Assembly (NCBI RefSeq): GCF_026004075.1 | Contig: NZ_BPIK01000001.1 | Location: 1,590,041 to 1,654,040 of the forward strand | Direction of reading: 5' to 3' | From: Meiothermus sp. | Lineage (GTDB): Bacteria; Deinococcota; Deinococci; Deinococcales; Thermaceae | Length of the DNA stretch: 64,000 bases | Part shown: one piece after another, positions 57,328 to 64,000 of the stretch | Position numbering within the stretch: the stretch's first letter is position 1 | Layout: each line of letters starts with the position of its first letter | Position numbers and translations under genes: made by a program | Notes under the pieces: generated by a model | Told to the model about the DNA's origin: nothing | Seen by the model: only the letters and a program-made list of their open reading frames with translations | The model's database searches: none

Positions 57328-57540
57328 CTATTCTCCCTCGTCGAGCCGGAAACCAACCAGGAGCGTGACCTGGTAGGTGTTCACATAGCCGTCGGTCAGG
57401 CTGCCGCGAATCTCCTTGACCTCGAACCAGTCCAGGTTCCGCAGGGTTCGGCGGGCTCGAGCCAGCGCTACTTTGATAGCGTCCTCGAGGCTCTCTGAAC
57501 TGCTGCCTACCAGCTCCACCTTCTTGTAGACCTTGCTCAT
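57328..57540 (-). CDS. Dodecin
   Basis: 70 residues, MSKVYKKVELVGSSSESLED, then ARARRTLRNLDWFEVKEIRG with the flavin-stacking tryptophan. Dodecins form hollow 12-mers that store flavins (and CoA in the Thermus protein). Close in sequence to Thermus dodecin. Stop codon is 1 bp from the convergent gamma-glutamyltransferase stop. Confidence 0.96.
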   Translation of the reverse strand: MSKVYKKVELVGSSSESLEDAIKVALARARRTLRNLDWFEVKEIRGSLTDGYVNTYQVTLLVGFRLDEGE

Positions 57541-57635
57541 CTGTGACCCCCTTGGCCCCAGGATATCTTACGGGTAGACGGATAAATGGCCCGGTAAGGT
57601 AATGATAATCAACTTGGCAGGCCCAGCAGAAGCCT

Positions 57636-58631
57636 TTAAGCGCGGCTATAGTGAACGACCCCGTCAAGCTCGAGCCGCTTTACCTGCCCCTCGGCCACCA
57701 GATACTCCAGGTGCGCCAGGGTTTCCGACCAGGCGAAGCGCCGCTGGGCCAGGTTGAGGTCGCCCGGAAACAGCCCCAGCGATAGCTGCCAGCAGGTTTG
57801 GGGCGTGCTATCCATAAGGCCGAGCAAGAACCCCAGCCGCTCACGGTGGTGGGCCTTAAGCTCGGCCACCCGCCCGGCGATGTCCCGGATGGGCCGGTAG
57901 TGCCCCGGCAGGGCCAGCGAAGCCCCCAGGGCGGCGGTTTTCTCCAGCGAGTCGAAGTAGTGCTGCAAAGGGTTGGGGTATGAGTAGGCCCAGAGGCCAA
58001 TGTTGGGCGAGATGCGCTCTAAGATCTGGTCTCCGGCCAGCAGCACACCATCCGACTCGCGCAGCAGCATGGCGTGGCCGTCGGCGTGGCCGGGCGTCCA
58101 GACCGCGCGGAAGCGCATGCCCGCGAGCGTAAGGGCCTGTCCATCACCAAAGATCTGAAGGTTCCGGGCCGGGTGCACCCGGCTGCGGGTTTTAGCCATC
58201 TCCCGGCCCAGGTCGCTCAGGTAGGCCTCGCTCACCCCGTGCCGCTGGAACAACGCCTGCCCGATGCGGGTCATCTCCTCGGGCTCGCTCCAGAAGATGT
58301 GCCCTCGAGCCTTCTCCACGTCCAGCATCCAGACCGTAGGCCCCTGGGCCTCGATCAGCCCGGCCAGGCCGTAGTGGTCGGGGTGGTGGTGGGTCACCAC
58401 CAGGTGTTGAAGGTCACTAAATTCCAGCCCGTGCTCTTGCAGGGCGGCCTCGAGGCCGCTCCGGGCCTCCGGGGTATCCAGCGCACAGTCCACCAGCACC
58501 GGGCCCTCACCAACCCCAGGGCCCGGCACAAGCAGGTAACAGTTCACATACTTGAAGGGGTACGGGATGGGAACCGGGATGGCAAATATGCCCGGCGCAA
58601 CCTCGGAAGACAGGCGGGTGGCACGTGCCAT
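57636..58631 (-). CDS. MBL-fold metallo-hydrolase
   Basis: 331 residues from the ATG at 58629-58631; a longer frame to 58718 includes non-family residues. Zinc ligands in VVTHHHPDHYGLA, the histidine of TPGHADGHAML, and the aspartate of LLAGDQIL, then a C-terminal winged-helix-like tail typical of glyoxalase II/LACTB2-like members. Substrate unknown. TACAAT about 8 nt before the start codon suggests a leaderless transcript. Confidence 0.9.
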   Translation of the reverse strand: MARATRLSSEVAPGIFAIPVPIPYPFKYVNCYLLVPGPGVGEGPVLVDCALDTPEARSGLEAALQEHGLEFSDLQHLVVTHHHPDHYGLAGLIEAQGPTVWMLDVEKARGHIFWSEPEEMTRIGQALFQRHGVSEAYLSDLGREMAKTRSRVHPARNLQIFGDGQALTLAGMRFRAVWTPGHADGHAMLLRESDGVLLAGDQILERISPNIGLWAYSYPNPLQHYFDSLEKTAALGASLALPGHYRPIRDIAGRVAELKAHHRERLGFLLGLMDSTPQTCWQLSLGLFPGDLNLAQRRFAWSETLAHLEYLVAEGQVKRLELDGVVHYSRA

Positions 58632-58816
58632 GCATAGATTGTACCAAGTCAAACTTTTTTGGCTACACGAAAAGTAAACGGCTCTGGACACAACATGGGC
58701 CCGACGTGGTACGATCAAATCCCGTGATAGTCTGGCTGCTCTACCGCAGGGGTTGAGCGTTAGTAAGCCAAGTTTTCGTAGCGCTGCGTCGGGTAGCGCA
58801 GCACGGGGGTTTGTTT

Positions 58817-60454
58817 ATGAAATACATTTTTGTGACCGGCGGTGTGGTGAGCAGTCTGGGCAAGGGCATCCTTACCTCGAGCCTGGGGGCCATTTTGCGG
58901 GGGCGCGGCTACCGGGTGACCGCTATCAAAATTGACCCTTATGTCAACGTGGACGCCGGTACCATGCGCCCCTACGAGCACGGCGAGGTGTTCGTCACCG
59001 GCGATGGGGCCGAGACCGACCTGGACATTGGCCACTACGAGCGCTTTCTGGACATAGACCTCTCACGGGCCAACAACATCACCACCGGCCAGGTGTATCT
59101 GTCGGTGATCCAGAAAGAGCGCCGCGGGGAGTACCTTTCCCAGACCGTGCAGGTGATTCCCCATATCACCGACGAGATCAAAGACCGCATCCGCCGCGCC
59201 GCCCAGGAGCAAAACGCCGAGATTGTGGTGGTGGAGGTGGGGGGTACGGTGGGCGACATCGAGAGCCTGCCCTTCCTGGAGGCCATCCGCCAGTTTCAGT
59301 TCGACGAAGACGATCAGGACATCATGTATCTGCACCTGACGTTGGTGCCCTACTTTGCTGCCTCCGAGGAGTTCAAAACCAAACCCACCCAGCACTCGGT
59401 CTCCACCCTGCGCGGGGTGGGTATCCAGCCCGATGTGCTGGTGCTGCGCTCGGAGAAGATGGTGCCGGAGGATGTGCGTAAAAAAGTGGCCCTATTTACC
59501 AACGTGCACGCTGGCGAGGTCTTCAGCAGCCCCACCGTGCAGTACCTCTACGAGATGCCTTTGGTGCTGGAGGAGCAGGGCCTGGGACGGGTGGTAGAGA
59601 AAAAGCTGGGCCTCGAGCCCATCCAGCCCAACCTGAGCTTCTGGCAGAACGCCGTGCGCAAACTCAAGCAGCCCGCCGCCGAGGTGACGGTGGCCTTCGT
59701 GGGCAAGTATGTGAAGATGCCCGACGCCTACCTGAGCATCCTGGAAGGCTTCCGCCACGCCGGCATCGCCCACGACGCACGGGTCAACGTCCAGTGGGTC
59801 AACGCCGAGGAAATTACCGACCTGGCTAAGGCCGCCGAGCTGCTGGGCGATGTGGACGGTGTGCTGGTGGGGCCGGGTTTTGGCATCCGGGGGGTGGAGG
59901 GCAAAATCCTGGCGGCCCGCTACGCCCGCGAGCACCGGCTGCCCTATTTTGGCATCTGCCTGGGGTTGCAGATTGCGGTGATCGAGTACGCCCGAAATGT
60001 GCTGGGCCTCGAGGGGGCCAACAGCACCGAGTTCGACCCCTACACCCCCCACCCGGTGATTGACCTGATGCCCGAGCAGCTAGAGGTCGAGGGGATGGGC
60101 GGCACCATGCGGCTGGGCAACTGGCCCATGCGCATTCACCCCGAAACCCTGCTCTACAAGCTCTACGGCAAGGAACTGGTCTACGAGCGCCACCGCCACC
60201 GCTACGAGGTCAACCCCGCCTACGTGCAGCGGCTCATCGAGGGCGGCCTGACGGTCTCGGCGGTCACGCCCGGTGTGCAGGGCCGCGGTGAGGGACTGGT
60301 GGAGGCGATTGAACTGGCCGACCACCCCTTCTTTATTGGCCTGCAAGCCCACCCCGAGCTCTCCAGCCGCCCCATGCGGGTCTCACCGCCCTTCTTTGGC
60401 TTCATTGGCGCCGCCCTCGAGCGCAGGCGGCAGGCCCTGTTCCAGTCCATCTAG
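58817..60454 (+). CDS. pyrG: CTP synthase
   Basis: 545 residues from the ATG at 58817. Synthetase domain: KYIFVTGGVVSSLGKGILTS, DPYVNVDAGTMRPYEHGEVF, EVGGTVGDIES. Glutamine amidotransferase domain: GPGFGIRGVEGKI, the catalytic cysteine in YFGICLGLQIAVIEYARN and the histidine/glutamate in QAHPELSSRP. Makes CTP from UTP, ATP and glutamine. TGGACA with TACGAT about 19 bp apart lie roughly 100 bp upstream as a weak promoter candidate. Confidence 0.97.
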   Translation: MKYIFVTGGVVSSLGKGILTSSLGAILRGRGYRVTAIKIDPYVNVDAGTMRPYEHGEVFVTGDGAETDLDIGHYERFLDIDLSRANNITTGQVYLSVIQKERRGEYLSQTVQVIPHITDEIKDRIRRAAQEQNAEIVVVEVGGTVGDIESLPFLEAIRQFQFDEDDQDIMYLHLTLVPYFAASEEFKTKPTQHSVSTLRGVGIQPDVLVLRSEKMVPEDVRKKVALFTNVHAGEVFSSPTVQYLYEMPLVLEEQGLGRVVEKKLGLEPIQPNLSFWQNAVRKLKQPAAEVTVAFVGKYVKMPDAYLSILEGFRHAGIAHDARVNVQWVNAEEITDLAKAAELLGDVDGVLVGPGFGIRGVEGKILAARYAREHRLPYFGICLGLQIAVIEYARNVLGLEGANSTEFDPYTPHPVIDLMPEQLEVEGMGGTMRLGNWPMRIHPETLLYKLYGKELVYERHRHRYEVNPAYVQRLIEGGLTVSAVTPGVQGRGEGLVEAIELADHPFFIGLQAHPELSSRPMRVSPPFFGFIGAALERRRQALFQSI

Positions 60455-60466
60455 CCCGGCCCAGGG

Positions 60467-61531
60467 CTACTGCTGATTGGCGAAGTGCCGGGCGGTGCGC
60501 CCGGAAAAACCCCGCCCCCCCAGGGCAAACTGCAAGGCTGCCGTGCGGGTGTCGGGGTCTAGCTCCCTTCCGAGCAGGTGGGCCACGGCCTCCAGATAAA
60601 GCTGTTGGTCGAAGGGCGGAAAGGTGAGCACCAGCCCAAAACGGTCGGCCAGGGCCAGCTTGTCCTGCAGGGTGTCCCAGGAAGCGGGGTCGCTGGCGTT
60701 GGGGTCGGGGCGCTCGGCCCAGTGCTGGGAGACCAGGTTGCGCCGGTTGGAGGTTGCCACCACCAGCACGTTGGCGGGCCGTTCGTAGACCGCGCCCTCG
60801 AGCAGTACCTTGAGCCGGTGGAATCGCTCATCCCCCTCGGCAAAGGCCAGGTCGTCCATGAACAGCACAAAGCGAAACGGCAACGGGGCCAGCTCCTCCA
60901 TCAGCAGGGGAAGCTGATCCAGCCCCTCGGATAAAACCTCCACCAGCCGCAGGCCGCGCTCGGCGTAGTGGGTGCGCAGGGCTTTGACCGAGGTGGATTT
61001 GCCGGAGCCTCGAGCCCCGTACAGCAGCATCGGCACCGCCGGTTTTCCGGCCAAAAAACGTTCGATGTTGGTGCGCAGCATGCCAATTTGCCGGGTGTAG
61101 CCCACCAAGTCGTCAAAACGCGCCGGATCGGGCTTTTCCACGGCCCTTACCTGTCCATCGAACACGAAAGCGCTGTGGTGAGTGTAAATTCCATATCCAT
61201 AGATCCGATAAAGCGCCTGCACATCCATCGACGAGCCGCGCAGGAGCACGTCCAGCGCCTCAACCTCGGCCGGGCTGGGCTCACGATTCCCAAAGTCGGC
61301 ATACGGGTATTGCTTCCTGAGGTGCTCCAGCTCGCGCCGCAGGCGTGCTAGCTCTTCGTCAATCCAGGCCGCCAACCCAGGGCTCAAAGGCTCGCAAAGC
61401 AGCCGCCGGGGCACAGCTTCGCTGGCCAGTATCCGTTGGGCCAGTACCCAGGCCCAGGGCTCCCCTTTGGGCACTCGAGCATGAAACAGTTCGGTCAGTG
61501 GGTTTTGATCCAGCGGAGGGAAAAGCTGCAT
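60467..61531 (-). CDS. DUF815-family AAA ATPase
   Basis: 354 residues. Walker A GARGSGKSTSVKAL, Walker B FRFVLFMDDLAFAEGD, sensor VVATSNRRNLVSQHW and LADRFGLVLTFPPFDQQLY. The N-terminal 130 residues are helical and charged. Function of the family is not known. Convergent with pyrG (12 bp gap). Confidence 0.9.
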   Translation of the reverse strand: MQLFPPLDQNPLTELFHARVPKGEPWAWVLAQRILASEAVPRRLLCEPLSPGLAAWIDEELARLRRELEHLRKQYPYADFGNREPSPAEVEALDVLLRGSSMDVQALYRIYGYGIYTHHSAFVFDGQVRAVEKPDPARFDDLVGYTRQIGMLRTNIERFLAGKPAVPMLLYGARGSGKSTSVKALRTHYAERGLRLVEVLSEGLDQLPLLMEELAPLPFRFVLFMDDLAFAEGDERFHRLKVLLEGAVYERPANVLVVATSNRRNLVSQHWAERPDPNASDPASWDTLQDKLALADRFGLVLTFPPFDQQLYLEAVAHLLGRELDPDTRTAALQFALGGRGFSGRTARHFANQQ

Positions 61532-61595
61532 TGGGGGTTATTTTAGCCCAGTCGCAGCCAAAAATGCCCGGCACTTTCAGCTAAGCACAAAGAAG

Positions 61596-63011
61596 CTACG
61601 CTCTAACGCCGGTTTTACTAGGGTTGGCAGCCTCCATGGCCTCCTTGCCGGAGGGCGAGGTGATACGCTTGATAAAAATGTCAACCAGCTTGGGATCGAG
61701 CTTTTTACCCTTGAGGCGGTTAAGTTCCTCGATAATTTCCGCAGGTTTCCAGGCCCGCTTGTAGGGGCGAGGGCTGTAAAGCGCATCGAAGGTATCCACC
61801 ACCGCAAATATACGTGCCAGGACGGGGATGTCCTGACCCTTCAAACCGTCGGGGTAACCGCTGCCGTCCCAGTTTTCGTGGTGGTGGCGCACCACCTCAA
61901 GGGTTTCCTGAGGCAGAAAGGGCACCCGCGAGAGCATCTCCCAACCCCTCACCACGTGGCTTTTCATAATCTCCCATTCTTCATCGTTGAGCTTATCGGG
62001 CTTGCGCAGAATGTTGTCGGGGATGGAAAGTTTACCGATATCGTGCAGGTAGGCCCCCCAGCGCAGGAACTTGCGCATAGAAGCATCGAGGCCCACGTCC
62101 TGCGCGAGTTGATCAGACCAGGCCACCACCCGCTTGGTATGACCCTGGGTCTCGTGGTCGCGGAATTCCAGCGCCAGCCCCAAAGCGCGCAGCGTGCCGT
62201 CGTAAGCGTCCTCGAGCTGCTTGAGGGCTTCCATCTGGCCCAGCTGCGCCCCCATTATTCGAGCCAGCGAGTTGGCTATGGCTTTTTCGTCTGATTGAAA
62301 GGGCTTATTTCCCTCACGGGCCAGAATAATCACTCCAAGTGGGCGTTTCTGTCGAGCCGAGACTGGCACTGCAGCTGTAGACCAGCCCGCGCTTTCGGGA
62401 ATGCCCTCGAGGTAGTTTCCTACCGTAAAGTTGTCGGTGAGGGAGGCGTGGGTACTCAGCTTCTGTTGGGGTAGGTGGCGCCCCCGGTAGCGCTCGAGGG
62501 CCCCACGCGCGCTAACCACCACCGGCTTGCCTTCTCGAAAGCGCACGAAGGCCAGGTGTGGAGCAATATCGAGGTGGTACAGCGACGTCATGGCACTCTC
62601 GGTGAGCTCCAAGGGGTCGTTGGACATACTGATATCCAAGCTCGCTTCTTCTAACAAATGCATGTAACGCAGGGACTCTTCAAGTTCCCTCTGCGAGCGA
62701 CGATCACGCTCACGCAACCAGGCTATAAAGCCCAGGGCTACCAGCCCAGGTAACGTGGTCACTAAAAGGCTGTCCAGGCTCAGGTTTGGTTTGGGGAACA
62801 GGTGCTGGATCACCGTATAAACAAGTACCAGTGACCCAACCCACACCAGGCTTCGTGGCCCCCCCTTCCAGACCCAAGGGATCAAGAACAAAAAACTAAA
62901 AGTCTGGTAAATGTCCGGGAGAAACAAAAACGAAACAACCCCCCAGCCTAGCAAAGCCGCCACACTCAGAAGAATTTGATTGCGCGATGTTTTCCTATTC
63001 AAAATCCCCAT
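61596..63011 (-). CDS. Membrane GAF/HD-GYP protein, putative cyclic di-GMP phosphodiesterase
   Basis: 471 residues. Three or four N-terminal membrane helices (about 10-105), a short coiled coil, a GAF-like sensor domain (about 120-265) and an HD-GYP domain with GHTKRVVAWSD, YLHDIGKLSIPD, HHHENWDGSGYPDG and YKRAWKP. HD-GYP enzymes hydrolyse cyclic di-GMP. With the TPR-HD-GYP-GGDEF protein at 4611-7247 it is the second such protein in the window. No GGDEF here. Confidence 0.92.
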   Translation of the reverse strand: MGILNRKTSRNQILLSVAALLGWGVVSFLFLPDIYQTFSFLFLIPWVWKGGPRSLVWVGSLVLVYTVIQHLFPKPNLSLDSLLVTTLPGLVALGFIAWLRERDRRSQRELEESLRYMHLLEEASLDISMSNDPLELTESAMTSLYHLDIAPHLAFVRFREGKPVVVSARGALERYRGRHLPQQKLSTHASLTDNFTVGNYLEGIPESAGWSTAAVPVSARQKRPLGVIILAREGNKPFQSDEKAIANSLARIMGAQLGQMEALKQLEDAYDGTLRALGLALEFRDHETQGHTKRVVAWSDQLAQDVGLDASMRKFLRWGAYLHDIGKLSIPDNILRKPDKLNDEEWEIMKSHVVRGWEMLSRVPFLPQETLEVVRHHHENWDGSGYPDGLKGQDIPVLARIFAVVDTFDALYSPRPYKRAWKPAEIIEELNRLKGKKLDPKLVDIFIKRITSPSGKEAMEAANPSKTGVRA

Positions 63012-63102
63012 AGCACGTACGCTGCTCTAAATGTAGCATTCAAACAAAAGACCCTTAGGTCATTTGTCGCAAAATGCCCATAGCCGGGATTGCTTGAGAG
63101 GC

Positions 63103-63134
63103 AAAATAAAAACCAGGGCGGTTCACCCTGGTTT
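63103..63134 (-). terminator. Rho-independent terminator reading leftward
   Basis: AAACCAGGG and CCCTGGTTT (63110-63134, 7-nt loop); on the minus strand the stem is followed by TTTTTATTTT. It faces away from the HD-GYP gene and would end a leftward transcript coming from right of the window. The IS copy begins 7 bp to its right and now separates it from that gene. Confidence 0.85.
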
Positions 63135-63141
63135 CTTGCTA

Positions 63142-64000
63142 GAATCTACAAACCACCTTACCCAAATCAGGCACTGCAGTTATGTTTAGAGCATGAACCG
63201 CCGTGCTTACCCATCGGACGTCCGTGATGAGGAATGGGCTCTGGTGCTGCCCTATTTGACCCTCGCCCCGCTGAAGCACCCCAGCGCAAGTACGACCTGC
63301 GCGAAGTGTTCAACGCCCTGCGCTGGATGGTTCGAACCGGTGCTCAGTGGGACTACCTGCCCCACGACTTCCCACCCCCCCATATCGTTCAGGCGCAAGC
63401 CTACCGCTGGATGAACCGGGGGGTCTTCGAAGACCTGTACACGACCTGCGCATGACCCTGCGAATGCTCCAGGGCAAAGCCGCCCATCCCAGCGCTGCCA
63501 TCTACGATGCTCGCACCCTACAGTCCACCCCGCAAAGTGGGGAGCGGGCCGGATACGATGGGTACAAACGACGCAAGGGAAGCAAAGTTCACCTGGCGGT
63601 AGATACCCTGGGGCATCTGCTGGCCCTGGTAGTAACGGCGGCCAGTGAACAGGAACGGGCCCAGGTGGGAGCCCTCAGTCAACAGGTGCAGGAAGTGACG
63701 GGGGAGCAGGTGGAAGTGGCCTTTGTGGATCAGGGTTACACTGGGGAGGAAGCGGCACAAGCGGCAGAGGCGGAAGGCATCGCCCTGTGTGTGGTCAAGG
63801 TGGAAGGGGCCAAACGAGGATTCGTGCTGCTGCCGAAGCGTTGGGTGGTGGAACGTTCGTTTGCCTGGACATCCCGGTTTCGCAGGCTGGCGCGAGACTA
63901 TGAGCGGCTGGCTGAGACCTTGCGAGGTTGGCACTGGTTGGCTTTTTCGATTCTGATGACAGCGAAAACTGTGGAGCTTTTACGAACAGCTAGTTAGCAG
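63142..64000 (+). mobile_element. IS5-family insertion sequence, second copy, reaching the window edge
   Basis: Matches the element at 53512-54376 in opposite orientation, starting at GAATCTAC after a TA (63140-63141). 859 bp are visible; given two 1-bp deletions, only the last 4 bp of the element lie outside the window. Both copies show near-identical sequence by eye, so the spread is recent. Confidence 0.93.
63193..63997 (+). pseudogene. IS5-family transposase, frameshifted copy
   Basis: Compared with the intact gene at 53519-54325 it has lost one G at about 63276 (GCTGGAAG to GCTGAAG) and one G at about 63430 (CCTGGTAC to CCTGTAC). The frame shifts twice, so the N-terminal part and the DDE domain (resuming as [12 protein letters not shown]) are in different frames. 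All catalytic residues survive in the last segment. Sequencing error cannot be ruled out. Confidence 0.9.

Noticed and set aside
58732-58816. G-tract reiterative-transcription attenuator for pyrG as in Bacillus
   Set aside because: There is a GGGGG run and a 6-bp hairpin (GCTGCG/CGCAGC), but the G-run is just before the start codon rather than at the transcript start, and no T-tract terminator follows.

Overview
The window is a high-GC (about 63%, visual estimate) bacterial chromosome segment, most probably from a Meiothermus-like member of the Thermaceae (Deinococcus-Thermus). Pointers are a dodecin and an RsmD that read like Thermaceae proteins, weak or absent Shine-Dalgarno sites at several starts, and a striking excess of the palindrome CTCGAG (31 hand-counted in the first 10 kb, about 3 expected from base composition). 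The species call is inference.

Layout. 1-2.6 kb: a ferric-iron type ABC transporter (permease cut by the left edge, binding protein) behind a strong promoter framed by an inverted repeat. 2.7-4.4 kb: Na/Pi cotransporter-PhoU fusion. 4.4-7.7 kb: a TPR/HD-GYP/GGDEF signalling protein flanked by two inverted copies of a two-hairpin intergenic repeat. 7.7-16.6 kb: an aerobic carbon monoxide dehydrogenase locus (mocA-like gene divergent from coxM-S-L, then coxG, an XdhC-YHS fusion, coxD, coxE); the large subunit carries the form I motif AYRCSFR. 16.6-20.4 kb: aldehyde dehydrogenase, coaD, rsmD, two tandem exported paralogues, tRNA-Pro(CGG). 20.6-23.1 kb: a G8-domain lipoprotein resembling animal CEMIP/TMEM2. 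23.3-27.7 kb: sucCD and a FadN-type beta-oxidation enzyme. 27.9-29.1 kb: a low-GC, CTCGAG-free type II restriction-modification pair.

29.1-42.7 kb is a purine catabolism and uptake cluster read leftward: xanthine dehydrogenase subunits, XdhC, a BMP-type nucleoside ABC transporter, adenine deaminase, guanine deaminase and a NUDIX hydrolase. Two orphan antitoxin genes sit inside it, one followed by what looks like a relic of its VapC toxin. 42.8-50.6 kb: epimerase, clpA, a CDF-like membrane protein, clpS, an RDD protein, a YyaL-type protein and a YmdB-type phosphodiesterase.

50.8-57.3 kb: a FadR/GntR regulator with its likely operator, a peptide ABC transporter and a cytoplasmic-looking gamma-glutamyltransferase. 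The first permease is split by an 865-bp IS5-family element; removing the element and one TA restores a 314-residue reading frame. 57.3-64 kb: dodecin, an MBL-fold hydrolase, pyrG, a DUF815 ATPase, a GAF/HD-GYP protein, and a second copy of the same IS whose transposase has two 1-bp deletions and which runs to within 4 bp of its end at the right edge.
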